Part shown: positions 40,981 to 50,782 of the stretch, in pieces
Layout: each line of letters begins with the position of its first letter
Position numbering within the stretch: the first letter of the stretch is position 1
Assembly: GCF_026210795.1 (NCBI RefSeq)
Contig: NC_089448.1
Coordinates: 1,488,001-1,552,000 of the forward strand
From: Rhizophagus irregularis
Taxonomy: Eukaryota > Glomeromycota > Glomeromycetes > Glomerales > Glomeraceae
Direction of reading: 5' to 3'
Length of the DNA stretch: 64,000 nt
Notes under the pieces: generated by a model
Told to the model about the DNA's origin: nothing
Database searches by the model: none
The model's input: the letters and a program-made list of their open reading frames with translations, nothing else
Made by a program: the position numbers and the translations under genes

Positions 40981-41260
40981 CAAGAATCTGGTTACAGGAA
41001 ATGAATTACTGTAGGAAAAGATGGGCTAACGTGCTAGGCAAGATGAGACCTAAAGGGCGTTGTTTAGTTTTTAGTTCATTTTTCCATTATGTACAGTAGT
41101 TTAGTTAGGCCTTGAGTTATTTTTCTTTTTGGTTGTGTTTTTTTAGGCTCCATCATGGTTTTTTATTTGGTTGTATTGTTCTTAACCAGGTATATGGTAT
41201 AGGTTGGTATGAGTAAGTACGTTAGTCAGAATTGTTTTTTTATTATATAGGTCATGTTGC

Positions 41261-43640
41261 TATAGAGGCACTAAACCATTGGGATAGTGTTTCTAGGTAT
41301 TTCAAATATTTAATGTACCCAGTACTAATAAATAAAGAAATGCGCTGCATCATTTTAAAAAAAAAAAGATTGGGATGTCAACGGGTGCGATTGGTATGCT
41401 TTTGGATAGACTATAAAGAGGATAAATTTGTTTTAGGGGTTTATATAGTTAGTTTAGTATGGATATACGCGCACTTCTACTAAAAAAATAAAATAAAAAA
41501 TAAATCTTTTATCGGAAAAAGGCTCATATTTATAATCACACGCATCACGTGATTTAATATTACTTTAGAAAAAGTCTAGTTTAAAAAAGTATAAACCTTA
41601 AAAAAAGTCTAAAGTTTAAAAATAAGTTTAAATTTTTTTTGGCATAAACTTTTTTTGGTAAACTTCCCTCTCTCCTTTCCTCTCTTCTATAATTCCTCTT
41701 TCCCTCTTTTTATTTTTCCCCTATCTCACTCGTACTTTCCTTTCCCTCACTTTTTTCTTTTTTTTCTAGGCGGATGTAAATTTTGGTATTCTTTGGATAT
41801 TTTTGGACAAAGATTTTGGTAAGGAGGAATGTTTTGGCCAGTCTCTTTAATGTAACAATTATTAACGTTTGTTTCTTTTCTCTTTTAGGTAACTTTTTGG
41901 TTCTTTAGACATGGGATTTTGGTGAGTTTATTACTTTTTCTAAAAATTTCTTTATTTTATCTTTTAAAAATGATTACTAATTTCATTTTTTTTTAGACGA
42001 CCTGGACACATAGGAGAAATCGGCCTTGGTTTTTTTATATTTTAGACAAGTCTGGATGCGTAAGATAGATAAGTTTCGAAAAAGGGGGTATATAGCAAAC
42101 ATGTATTGTATGGTTAGCTTTGTATTTATTGTATTATTAAAACTTTTTAATGTACTGTATGTAATGTATGGTTTTTTTTCCAATTATGTATGTATTGTAT
42201 GATCAATGTGGTAATTTCATGTATTGTTTGATTTAAGGATAACGTCTTGTCAACAATTTTTATTACCAAATTTAACGATTTACCACTTTTTTCATAATGA
42301 TTGAGTACTGGCTAAAACAATTCAACGCGTATTATTATAATCTTTCTTTTTATTTAAAATTTCTACCGTGTTTATTACTACTTTTTCATTTAAAAAAATT
42401 TAAAAATAAATATTTCTATCGCGTTTTTATTGCTACAATCTTCTCTTCTCTTTTCATTTAAAATATTTCTATTACGTTTATTACTATATCTAAAGTAAAT
42501 CCTGTTATTCTTTCAGATATTGAGACTATATCTGATGATGAAACTATATCTGAAAATAAAATTTAATTCTTTATGAGTCATCATCTATGAATATATTTTA
42601 AATAAAAAATGCTTAAATTTTTTTTTTTTTTTTGTAAATCCTATGGCGAAAATAAGTATGCCATACATAGCATGCGTTCATTTTTAATATCCATACATGT
42701 ATGGACACAATCAAAGCATACATAAGCATACAATACATACAACGTTAAGCATACACTACATGTTTTATAATCACCTCGAAAAAGGAACTCAAAACTTTAA
42801 AAAAAAAACTTTTTTGCCATTTTTTTTCCTTTTTTGTAGGGAAATTCCAACTTGGAAAAACCGAATCTCAAATATTGTAAATAAGTAAGTCTTTAAAATA
42901 GGAATTCAAAATTTTTAAAGAAAAAAAAATTTTCTAACATTTTTTTCCTTTTTTTGTCTTTTTTTTTTGTAGGAAAATCAGCGACGTGGACGCCGGATTT
43001 TCAAGTGAGTATCGAAAAAAAAATTTTGGAAAATTAATTAAAAAAGTTTTTATTAACCTTTTTTATTTCTTTTGTAGGACTCCAGTCTTCAGAACCCTTA
43101 TGAAAAGATGTTTGATTACAGTAACATCTTTTATTTTGTTGTTTTCCTTTGACTTAATTATCAGAATTCTTAGTATGATAACTAGTAGGTTGAAGGTAAG
43201 CTTTTGGGAAAAAAATTTCGAAATGATAAAAAATTGATTAACATTTTTTTCTTTTTTAGTATAGGATGGATTTCACAAATGGATCGGATGGTGAGTTTCG
43301 AAATTTTAAAGTTAAATTATTTCGAAATTAAATTTTTTAAAGGAATATTAATATTTACTTTTCCTCTCTTTTTATAGGAAATGGATTTCTGGTTCTTGGG
43401 TGGATTGGATGGTAAGTTTTGATTTTAGAAACTTAATTTATTTAGCATTTTTTATTAATGAAATGATACTAACATTTTATTTTATTTTATTTTACAGAAG
43501 CCTAAAGAATTACTACGGCGGTTTCAAAATTTTCCAATTACATTTGTTGATCACATTTCACGTTTATTCTTTATACACAATTGTAGGAATACATAGTACT
43601 GAGCATAATGAAGGAAATCGATGTTATATTTTATTATAAT
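41261..43640 (+). other. Chain of very short GT-AG bounded modules (candidate multi-exon transcript)
   Basis: Candidate exons, each preceded by a pyrimidine tract plus AG and followed by GTAAG or GTGAG: 41,261-41,483 (open for GHVAIEALNHWDSVSRYFKY), 41,770-41,818, 41,889-41,921, 41,997-42,059, 42,840-42,884, 42,973-43,004, 43,078-43,195, 43,265-43,290, 43,378-43,411, 43,498 onward. The intervening sequences are alike (GTAAGT.TC.AAAA...AAATTTT...poly-T...TTTTGTAG), suggesting repeated duplication of an intron-exon unit. Several exons contain similar GGATTT.TGG words. I could not build one long protein frame, so it may be a non-coding transcript or a decayed gene. It lies near the right end of the 8.45 kb block. 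Confidence 0.4.
42086..42775. mobile_element. 690-bp element with 10-bp target duplication, inside an intron-like stretch
   Basis: TCGAAAAAGG occurs exactly at 42,076-42,085 and 42,776-42,785. The left end GGGTATATAGCAAACATGTA, then TTGTATGGTTAGC, and the reverse complement of the right end GGTGATTATAAAACATGTAG, then TGTATGCTTAACG, form imperfect inverted repeats of about 50 bp. These contain multiple TGTATTGTATG words. A 9-10 bp duplication is typical of Mutator-like elements. Removing the element and one 10-mer restores an intron resembling its neighbours. No transposase inside. Confidence 0.75.
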
Positions 43641-44040
43641 GTGGTATTGATATCATGGATAATAATATTAAATTTTTTAATAGATGAGAGAAACATTCGT
43701 GCCATATATTGTATATATGTAAATAAATTTTTTATTATTTTAATAAATTGATTTATTATATTTCCAACATATTTTTAATATATAATGAAAACATCCCTAT
43801 TACATATTTCCAACATATTTTTGATATATAATAAAAATATTCCTATTACATATTTTCATCATATTTTTGATTGATGTTTAACATATTCTAAACATATTTT
43901 ATTTTATATTTTTGACATATGCTTAACATATTGCTGTTATCGAGTTACAACAGAGTTAACAGAAATACGTATGCAATATGGTGATCATATTTTAAAAATG
44001 TTTCTACCATATTTTTCAAAATCGATAGGTTTCAGCAAAG

Positions 44041-44317
44041 AATTTAGTAGAATATAATAATTTTAATTTTGGAAATAAAAGAAAAAAGAATTTTAAAACA
44101 CAAGTAGTCTAACAAATTATAACGTATTATCAAATGAACTTTCACGATTTCACTTGTAAAAATAATTCATTCAATATTTTTTCTAAATTAGATACCCTAA
44201 TTTTTATAAACAAAAAAAAATAAAAAAAATAAAAAATAACAAATAGTAAAAAAATAAAATAAACCCTAAATATAAACCCTTAATTTACTAAATATAAAAA
44301 TACTAATATCATGCAAC
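44041..44317. other. 3' flank of array copy 1
   Basis: Resumes the array-unit sequence right after the insertion: AATTTAGTAGAATATAATAA, then CAAGTAGTCTAACAAATTAT, as at 53,829 onward. Contains A-rich runs before the gene's stop codon. No additional gene. Confidence 0.6.
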
Positions 44318-45811
44318 TTAAATATAATGTATACTATTAAATTCCACCAATTTAATTCCTTTATCTTTAATTTGATTCAATAATTTTAATTCCTCCTCAT
44401 TAAAATTTTCATCCAAAATTATCCCACCCAGAGTTTTTAAATTATTGTTACTTCTTTCAATATAATCTAAAACAATTTTAAGAAATTCTAATTCAATATT
44501 ATAATTTAAGTTAATCATTTCAAAATTATTATGACAATTTTCTAAAAATTCCTTAAAATTTAGAAACTTTTTGAGAATAAAACAAGAAATTTTACTAACA
44601 TTAATAGGTACATTATTTGCTAATTTTCTATAAAATTCTAACTCATATAATTCATTATTTGGAAAAATTCCTATTTTTAAAAGAATAAGATTTGGACAAT
44701 ACAATGATATATTTTCAATAAGTGGAATTGTAATATTTTCAACTGATATTTTTTGTAATGGTTCACCTAGATATTTGATTATTGAAAGTGTGGCATCACC
44801 ATCCCATTTATTATGTTTAAGTGATAGTTCCTTGAGCTTAAATGAAGCAAAATTTAAAATCTCACATTGATTTAATAATAAACCTCCACAAGATTCAAAT
44901 ATCAAACATTCTAAATTATTTAAATTATTTAAACTCTTTAAATTAACATTAACAAAGTTAGCGTTATGAAATTCAATATGAACTAAAGAATGCTTTTGAA
45001 ATTCCAAGGATGAAAGAATATTATTTAATAAAAAACAATTCCATATTATAAATATTTTGAGTTTGTTTTGCCTTTGAATAATTTTATAAAGCTTTTTCCA
45101 AGTAGTAGTATCGATCAAATTATTGGAAGTTGTTGGATTAATTAATAATCTTCTTGATCCTTGATTAAAGTTAATTATTAATTGTCTCAAATTTAAACTA
45201 ACATCAGCTATATTTCTTAAAAATTCTTGTCCAACTTCATTATTAGTAGTACCATTTAAACAAATACTTAATGAATTTAATTTTATTAAATTTAAGTTGG
45301 AATTTTGAACATTAAAGTTTTTAAAACTTTTTTCATAGAATAAATCTAATGAAATATCTAATTTTTTAATGTTTCTACTTTGACGTAAAATTGATTGATG
45401 AAATATTGGAATAATATCACTACACATTTTGTTATAAGAAATTGATAAACCTGAACAATATCTTAAAATAGCGGAATCTATTTCAAAATCATTATAATTT
45501 TCCAAATATTTTGGATATTCAAATAAAGGTTTATGTTCTTCATCAATATTGATATTATTAATCTGGTTTACTTCTAATTGTTCTTTCAATTGTAAAATTT
45601 CTGCTTTATTAAAGCAAAAAATTATGGTTGAGATTATCAGGTGACTTTTTGTGGATATTTTTACTGCAAAAGGATTTGCATAAAGAATAGGAATCGTTGT
45701 TTTACACCAAAATCGATTAACTAATAAACAGTTATATAAAGTTGGGTTATCATTTTGAAGGTATTGTAAAATGTAATAAAAACAATCATCTGTTAAATAA
45801 GATAAAGTCAT
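44318..45811 (-). CDS. F-box-type LRR protein, array copy 1 (family 2)
   Basis: Intronless, 497 residues, starting MTLSYLTDDCFYYILQYLQN. Residues 1-48 form an F-box-like domain (NCLLVNRFWCKTTIPILYAN). The rest has Leu/Asn-rich repeats (IKKLDISLDL, LIKLNSLSIC, LRQLIINF, LKIFIIWN, LECLIFES, LKELSLKH, LILLKIGI) typical of LRR solenoids. The expected role is target recognition in an SCF ubiquitin ligase. It lacks a segment of about 29 residues present in copies 2 and 3 near residue 395 (the part between KIGI and RKLANN). Its 5' end and upstream DNA are nearly identical to those of copy 2. The frame is intact. Confidence 0.83.
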   Translation of the reverse strand: MTLSYLTDDCFYYILQYLQNDNPTLYNCLLVNRFWCKTTIPILYANPFAVKISTKSHLIISTIIFCFNKAEILQLKEQLEVNQINNINIDEEHKPLFEYPKYLENYNDFEIDSAILRYCSGLSISYNKMCSDIIPIFHQSILRQSRNIKKLDISLDLFYEKSFKNFNVQNSNLNLIKLNSLSICLNGTTNNEVGQEFLRNIADVSLNLRQLIINFNQGSRRLLINPTTSNNLIDTTTWKKLYKIIQRQNKLKIFIIWNCFLLNNILSSLEFQKHSLVHIEFHNANFVNVNLKSLNNLNNLECLIFESCGGLLLNQCEILNFASFKLKELSLKHNKWDGDATLSIIKYLGEPLQKISVENITIPLIENISLYCPNLILLKIGIFPNNELYELEFYRKLANNVPINVSKISCFILKKFLNFKEFLENCHNNFEMINLNYNIELEFLKIVLDYIERSNNNLKTLGGIILDENFNEEELKLLNQIKDKGIKLVEFNSIHYI

Positions 45812-47506
45812 TTTAAAAATTTAGGAAGGGAAAGAAAGTTTTACAGAATATCGGAGTAAAACTAAGTCTTTATAAGCCCAATTTTAGAAGTCAGAATGAC
45901 TGAAAATTACTTTGTAATACTGTTGATTGACATGTGTGAATTGTGTGATATATGACGTATTGTACTTAATCATTTTTTGATGTATCACACTGCTGATCAT
46001 ACAGTTAGGTGGTAAGACAAATTTTGTTACCTTGAACCTTGTATTTACTACAAATGGTTGGTTTACTTGTCCAGCATTTCAATAAAACATTTTACTAAGT
46101 CCATTCTTTTCATTCCAATTTCGTTCTTGAAAATCATTTATTTTTTTTAAAAAAAAAAGTTGTAATTTTTAACTTATGTATAACAAACGGATGACTTCTA
46201 TCTTCAAATCTGAACTAGTGGTTTAAAAAAGTTATATTCACAGTTTTTTTTTAATTTCTTGATGATAAATATGGTGCCGGAAGTCTATACTAGTAGACGA
46301 TAAAATTGGAGTACTTATAAATCTTTTGATATTTTTTAAAAAAATAGAATTTTAAAAAATAAATTTGTAACTTTATTCTTCAAGACAAGTACTATGATTA
46401 AATTACTGGTCAGATTTTTTAAAATAATGTCTACATAAAAAGTTATAACAGATAAGCGTTTAAAATTTGTGTAATTTTTATATGATCGGCCTAAATTAAA
46501 AAAATCACGTGATTTCAATTTAAAATTTTCATAATTCGAATTAGTAAATGGTAAAAATCATCTCAAATTTAAATTTAGCCAATTATCAGATTAATTTTCC
46601 AAAACAGATGTCAATTTGGTTCATTTTTTGGCTGATTTTCTTTTTATACATGCTCATATTTGATTTTTACTTAATTCGTTCAAAATCGCGAGTTTTTATT
46701 GGTCATTTTGCTACTCACGTAATAAACCAAAAATTTTTAAAAAAAAATTTCTTTTATACTCCAGAATTAAGAACTTTCGAATCAAAAGCCACCCTTACTG
46801 CTGTAATACTATGGCAAACAGCGATTTCCCATCCAGATTTTTTTTTCTGTTTATTCTTTTTTTACTAATTATTTATTTTATTTTATTTTTTTATGAGGAA
46901 TTTGTTAATGGTTAGCAAGTTATATGATTCAACCAGGAAAACCTAAATCTTTTCGTTATGGATTTATAAAAAAATGAAACTCTTTATTTTTATATGATAT
47001 AAAGGTGGGCGATTACGCGTTATTGTGTGGTAAATGTGTCTTTAAATCGCGGAATTATGATACATTATTTCTGGTGTACTTTTTTTATTGTGTAAGGTTG
47101 TATATTGGTAGGTATTGGTTTCAGCATTAATATAATGATTCCTGAAAACCTTGTACTCATATATATATATATATATCCAACTGGACCTTACGTTTCATTT
47201 GTTGGAAGAATATACTACGAAGAAGTAGAAAAAAAATGAAAATGAGTCAATATAATAATTTTAGTTTTGGAAATAGAGAAAAAAAGAATTTTAAAATACA
47301 AGTAGTCTAACAAATTATAACGTATTATCAAATGACTTTCACGATTTCACTTGTAAAATTAGTCATTCAATATTTTTTCTAAATCAGATATCCTAATTTT
47401 TATAAACAAAAAAAATAAAATAAAAATAAAAAAATAAAAAATAACAAAATAAATAAACCCTAAAACTAAATATAACCCTTAATTTACTAAATATAAATAC
47501 TTAATA
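45812..47506. repeat. Array intergenic unit 1
   Basis: About 1.7 kb between copies 1 and 2, nearly the same as 49,088-50,782. It starts with the shared leader (AGGAAGGGAAAGAAAGTTTT, CGGAGTAAAACTAAG), then a T8A10 palindrome near 46,140. A TCACGTGA site lies at 46,505, then CAAAACAGATGTCAATTTGG, CGCGAGTTTTTATTGGTCAT, the GAACTTTCGAATC word, GATTACGCGTTATTGTG, an (AT)n run near 47,160, and the 3' flank of copy 2. The 106-codon frame at 46,548 has no recognisable domain and is broken in the other units. Confidence 0.7.
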
Positions 47507-49087
47507 TCATACACCTTTATAAATATAATGAATAATATTAAATTCCACTATTTTAACTCCTTTATCTTTAATTTGATTCAATAATTTTAATTCCTCATCA
47601 TTCAATTCTTTATCCAAATTCACCATACCAAGAGTTTTTAAATTATTGTTACTTCTTTCAATATAATTTAAAACAATTTTAAGAAATTCTAATTCAATAA
47701 TATGATTTAAATTAATCATTTCAAAATTATTATGACAATTTTCTAAAAATTCCTTAAATTTTGAAAACTTATTGGAAATACAAGAACCAACATAAAAAGA
47801 AATTTTACTAACATTAATAGGTACATTATTTGCTAATTTTCTAAAAAATTTATCAATATCATAAAAAATAGTAATATTTAACATTTTTGCTCTTAAATCT
47901 TTAAAAAATGCTAACCCTGAAAAATCAATATGTGAATAAATTCCTATTTTTAAAAGAATAAGATTTGGACAATACAATGATATATTTTCAATAAGTGGAA
48001 TTGTAAGATTTTCAACTGATAATCTTTGTAATGGTTCACCTAGATATTTGATTATTGAAGGTGTGATATCAATATTCCATTTATCACGTATAAATGATAT
48101 TTCCTTGAGCTTAAATGAAGCAAAATTTAAAATCTCACATTGATTTAATAATAAACCTTCACAATATTCAAATATCAAACATTCTAAATTATATAAATTA
48201 TTGAAACTCTTTAAACTGACATTAACAAAGTTAGTGTTATTAAACTCAATATGAACTAAAGAATGCTTTTGAAATTCTAAGGATGAAAGAATATTATTTA
48301 ATGAAGAAGAACAATTCCATAACTTAAATATTTTGAGTTTGTTTTGCCCTTGAATAATTTTATAAAGCTTTTTCCAAGTAGTTTTATCGATCAAATTATT
48401 GGAAGTTGTTGGATTAATTAATAATCTTCTTGATCTTTGATTAAGGTTAATTATTAATTGTCTCAAGTTTAAACTAACATCAGCTATATTTCTTAAAAAT
48501 TCTTGTCCAACTTCATTATTAGTAGTACCATTTAAACGAATACTTAATGAATTTAATTTTATTAAATTTAAGTTGGAATTTTGAACATTAAAGTTTTTAA
48601 AACTTTTTCCATAGAATAAATCTAATGAAATATCTAATTTTTTAATGTTTCTACTTTGACGTAAAATTGATTTATGAAATATTGGAATAATTTCATTATA
48701 CATTTTGCTATGAGAAATTGATAAACCTGAACAATATCTTCTAATAGTGGAATTTATTCCAAAGTCATTATAATTTTCCAAATATTTTGGATATTCAAAT
48801 AAAGGTTTATGTTCTTCATCAATATTGATATTATTAATCTGGTTTACTTCTAATTGTTCTTTCAATTGTAAAATTTCTGCTTTATTAAAGCAAAAAATTA
48901 TGGTTGAGATCATCAGGTGACTTTTTGTGGATATTTTTACTGCAAAAGGATTTGCATAAAGAATAGGAATCGTTGTTTTACACCAAAATCGATTAACTAA
49001 TAAGCAGTTATATAAAGTTGGGTTATCATTTTGAAGGTATTGTAAAATGTAATAAAAACAATCATCTGTTAAATAAGATAAAGTCAT
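47507..49087 (-). CDS. F-box-type LRR protein, array copy 2 (family 2, recombinant)
   Basis: Intronless, 526 residues. The first 70 or so residues follow copy 1 (LQNDNPTLYN, TTIPILYANPFAVKIS), with one Ile-to-Met difference seen. From about GINSTIRRYCSGLSISHSKM to the C-terminus it is identical or almost identical to copy 3, including the segment GLAFFKDLRAKMLNITIFYD. It is therefore a chimera formed by unequal exchange inside the coding region. The F-box is at residues 1-48, the LRR region follows, and the tail is HYIYKGV. The product should act as an SCF adaptor like its relatives. Confidence 0.83.
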   Translation of the reverse strand: MTLSYLTDDCFYYILQYLQNDNPTLYNCLLVNRFWCKTTIPILYANPFAVKISTKSHLMISTIIFCFNKAEILQLKEQLEVNQINNINIDEEHKPLFEYPKYLENYNDFGINSTIRRYCSGLSISHSKMYNEIIPIFHKSILRQSRNIKKLDISLDLFYGKSFKNFNVQNSNLNLIKLNSLSIRLNGTTNNEVGQEFLRNIADVSLNLRQLIINLNQRSRRLLINPTTSNNLIDKTTWKKLYKIIQGQNKLKIFKLWNCSSSLNNILSSLEFQKHSLVHIEFNNTNFVNVSLKSFNNLYNLECLIFEYCEGLLLNQCEILNFASFKLKEISFIRDKWNIDITPSIIKYLGEPLQRLSVENLTIPLIENISLYCPNLILLKIGIYSHIDFSGLAFFKDLRAKMLNITIFYDIDKFFRKLANNVPINVSKISFYVGSCISNKFSKFKEFLENCHNNFEMINLNHIIELEFLKIVLNYIERSNNNLKTLGMVNLDKELNDEELKLLNQIKDKGVKIVEFNIIHYIYKGV

Positions 49088-50782
49088 TTTAAAAATTTAG
49101 GAAGGGAAAGAAAGTTTTACAGAATATCGGAGTAAAAACTTAAGTCTTTATAAGCCCAATTTTAGAAGTCAGAATGACTGTACATTACTTTGTAATACTG
49201 TTGATTGACATGTGTGAATTGTGTGATATATGACGTATTGTACTTAATTATTTTTTGATGTATTACACTGCTGATCATACAGTTAGGTGGTAAGACAAAT
49301 TTTGTTACCTTGAACCTTGTATTTACTACAAATGGTTGGTTTACTTATCCAGCATTTAATAAAACATTTTACTAAGTCCATTCTTTTCATTCCAATTTCG
49401 TTCTTGAAAATCATTTATTTTTTTTTAAAAAAAAAGTTGTAATTTTTGAACTTATGTATAACAAACGGATGACTTCTATCTTCAAATCTGAACTGGTGGT
49501 TTAAAAAAGTTATATTCACAGTTTTTTTTTAATTTCTTGATGATAAATATGGTGCCGGAAGTCTATACTAGACGATAAAATTGGAGTACTTATAAATCTT
49601 TTAATATTTTTTTAAAAAATAGAATTTTAAAAAATAAATTTGTAACTTTATTCTTCAAGACAAGTACTATGATTAAATTACTGGTCAGATTTTTTAAAAT
49701 AATGTCTACATAAAAAGTTATAACAGATAAGCGTTTAAAATCTGTGTAATTTTTATATGATCGGCCTAAATTAAAAAATCACGTGATTTCAATTTAAAAT
49801 TTTCATAATTCGAATTAGTAAATGGTAAAAATCATCTCAAATTTGAATTTAGCCAATTATCAGATTAATTTTCCAAAACAGATGTCAATTTGGTTCATTT
49901 TTTTGGCTGATTTTCTTTTTTATACATGCTCATATTTGATTTTTACTTAATTCGTTCAAAATCGCGAGTTTTTATTGGTCATTTTGCTACTCACGTAATA
50001 AACCAAAAATTTTTTAAAAAAATTTTCTTTTATACTCCAGAATTGAAAACTTGCGAATCAAAAGCCACCCTTATTGCTGTAATACTATGGCAAACAGCGA
50101 TTTCCCATCCGGATTTTTTTTCTGTTTATTCTTTTTTTACTTATTATTTATTTTATTTTTGTTTTTTATGAGGAATTTGTTAATGGTTAGCAAGTTATAT
50201 GATTCAACCAGGAAAACCTAAATCTTTTCGTTATGGATTTATAAAAAAATGAAACTCTTTATTTTTATATGATATAAAGGTGGGCGATTACGCGTTATTG
50301 TGTGGTAAATGTGTCTTTAAATCGCGGAATTATGATAAATTATTTCTGGTGTACTTTTTTTATTGTGTAAGGTTGTATATTGGTAGGTATTGGTTTCAGC
50401 ATTAATATAATGATTCCTGAAACCCTTGTACTCATATATATATATATATCCAACTGGACCTTACGTTTCATTTGTTGGAAGAATATACGAAGAAGTAGAA
50501 AAAAAATGAAAATGAGTCAATATAATAATTTTAGTTTTGGAAATAGAGAAAAAAAGAATTTTAAAATACAAGTAGTCTAACAAATTATAACGCATTATCA
50601 AATGACTTTCACGATTTCATTTGTAAAAATAGTCATTCAATATTTTTTCTAAATCAGATATCCTAATTTTTATAAACAAAAAAAATAAAATAAAAATAAA
50701 AAAATAAAAAATAACAAATAGTAAATAAATAAACCCTAAAACTAAATATAACCCTTAATTTACTAAATATAAATACTTAATA
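49088..50782. repeat. Array intergenic unit 2
   Basis: Nearly identical in order and sequence to 45,812-47,506, with small indels. TCACGTGA is at 49,779. Carries the same unit words (CAGATGTCAATTTGGTTCAT, GAAAACTTGCGAATC, GGAATTTGTTAATGG, GATTACGCGTTATTGTGTGG). No intact gene. Confidence 0.7.

Larger units (their letters stand above)
35589..44040. mobile_element. 8.45 kb block with inverted termini, inserted in the F-box array
   Basis: The left end is CTTTGCAGAAACCTCTGG; the reverse complement of the right end is CTTTGCTGAAACCTATCG. Similarity continues for about 40 bp with mismatches (AAAATATG.TAGA). Both subterminal regions are rich in AATATGTTG / AAATATG words (35,700-36,030 and, inverted, 43,755-43,930). 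Flanks are GAGTCAA on the left and AATTTAGTAGAATATAAT on the right. The unoccupied sequence GAGTCAATTTAGTAGAATAT is present in the paralogous unit at 53,824-53,843. This implies precise insertion with AA shared or duplicated. Contents are a FAR1/MULE gene (with its own possible termini), decayed coding DNA and a chain of GT-AG modules. Superfamily unknown. Confidence 0.65.

Noticed and set aside
46548-46868. 106-codon forward frame between array copies 1 and 2
   Set aside because: It is shortened to a different start in unit 2 (49,926) and absent in unit 3; hydrophobic T-rich translation without a domain.
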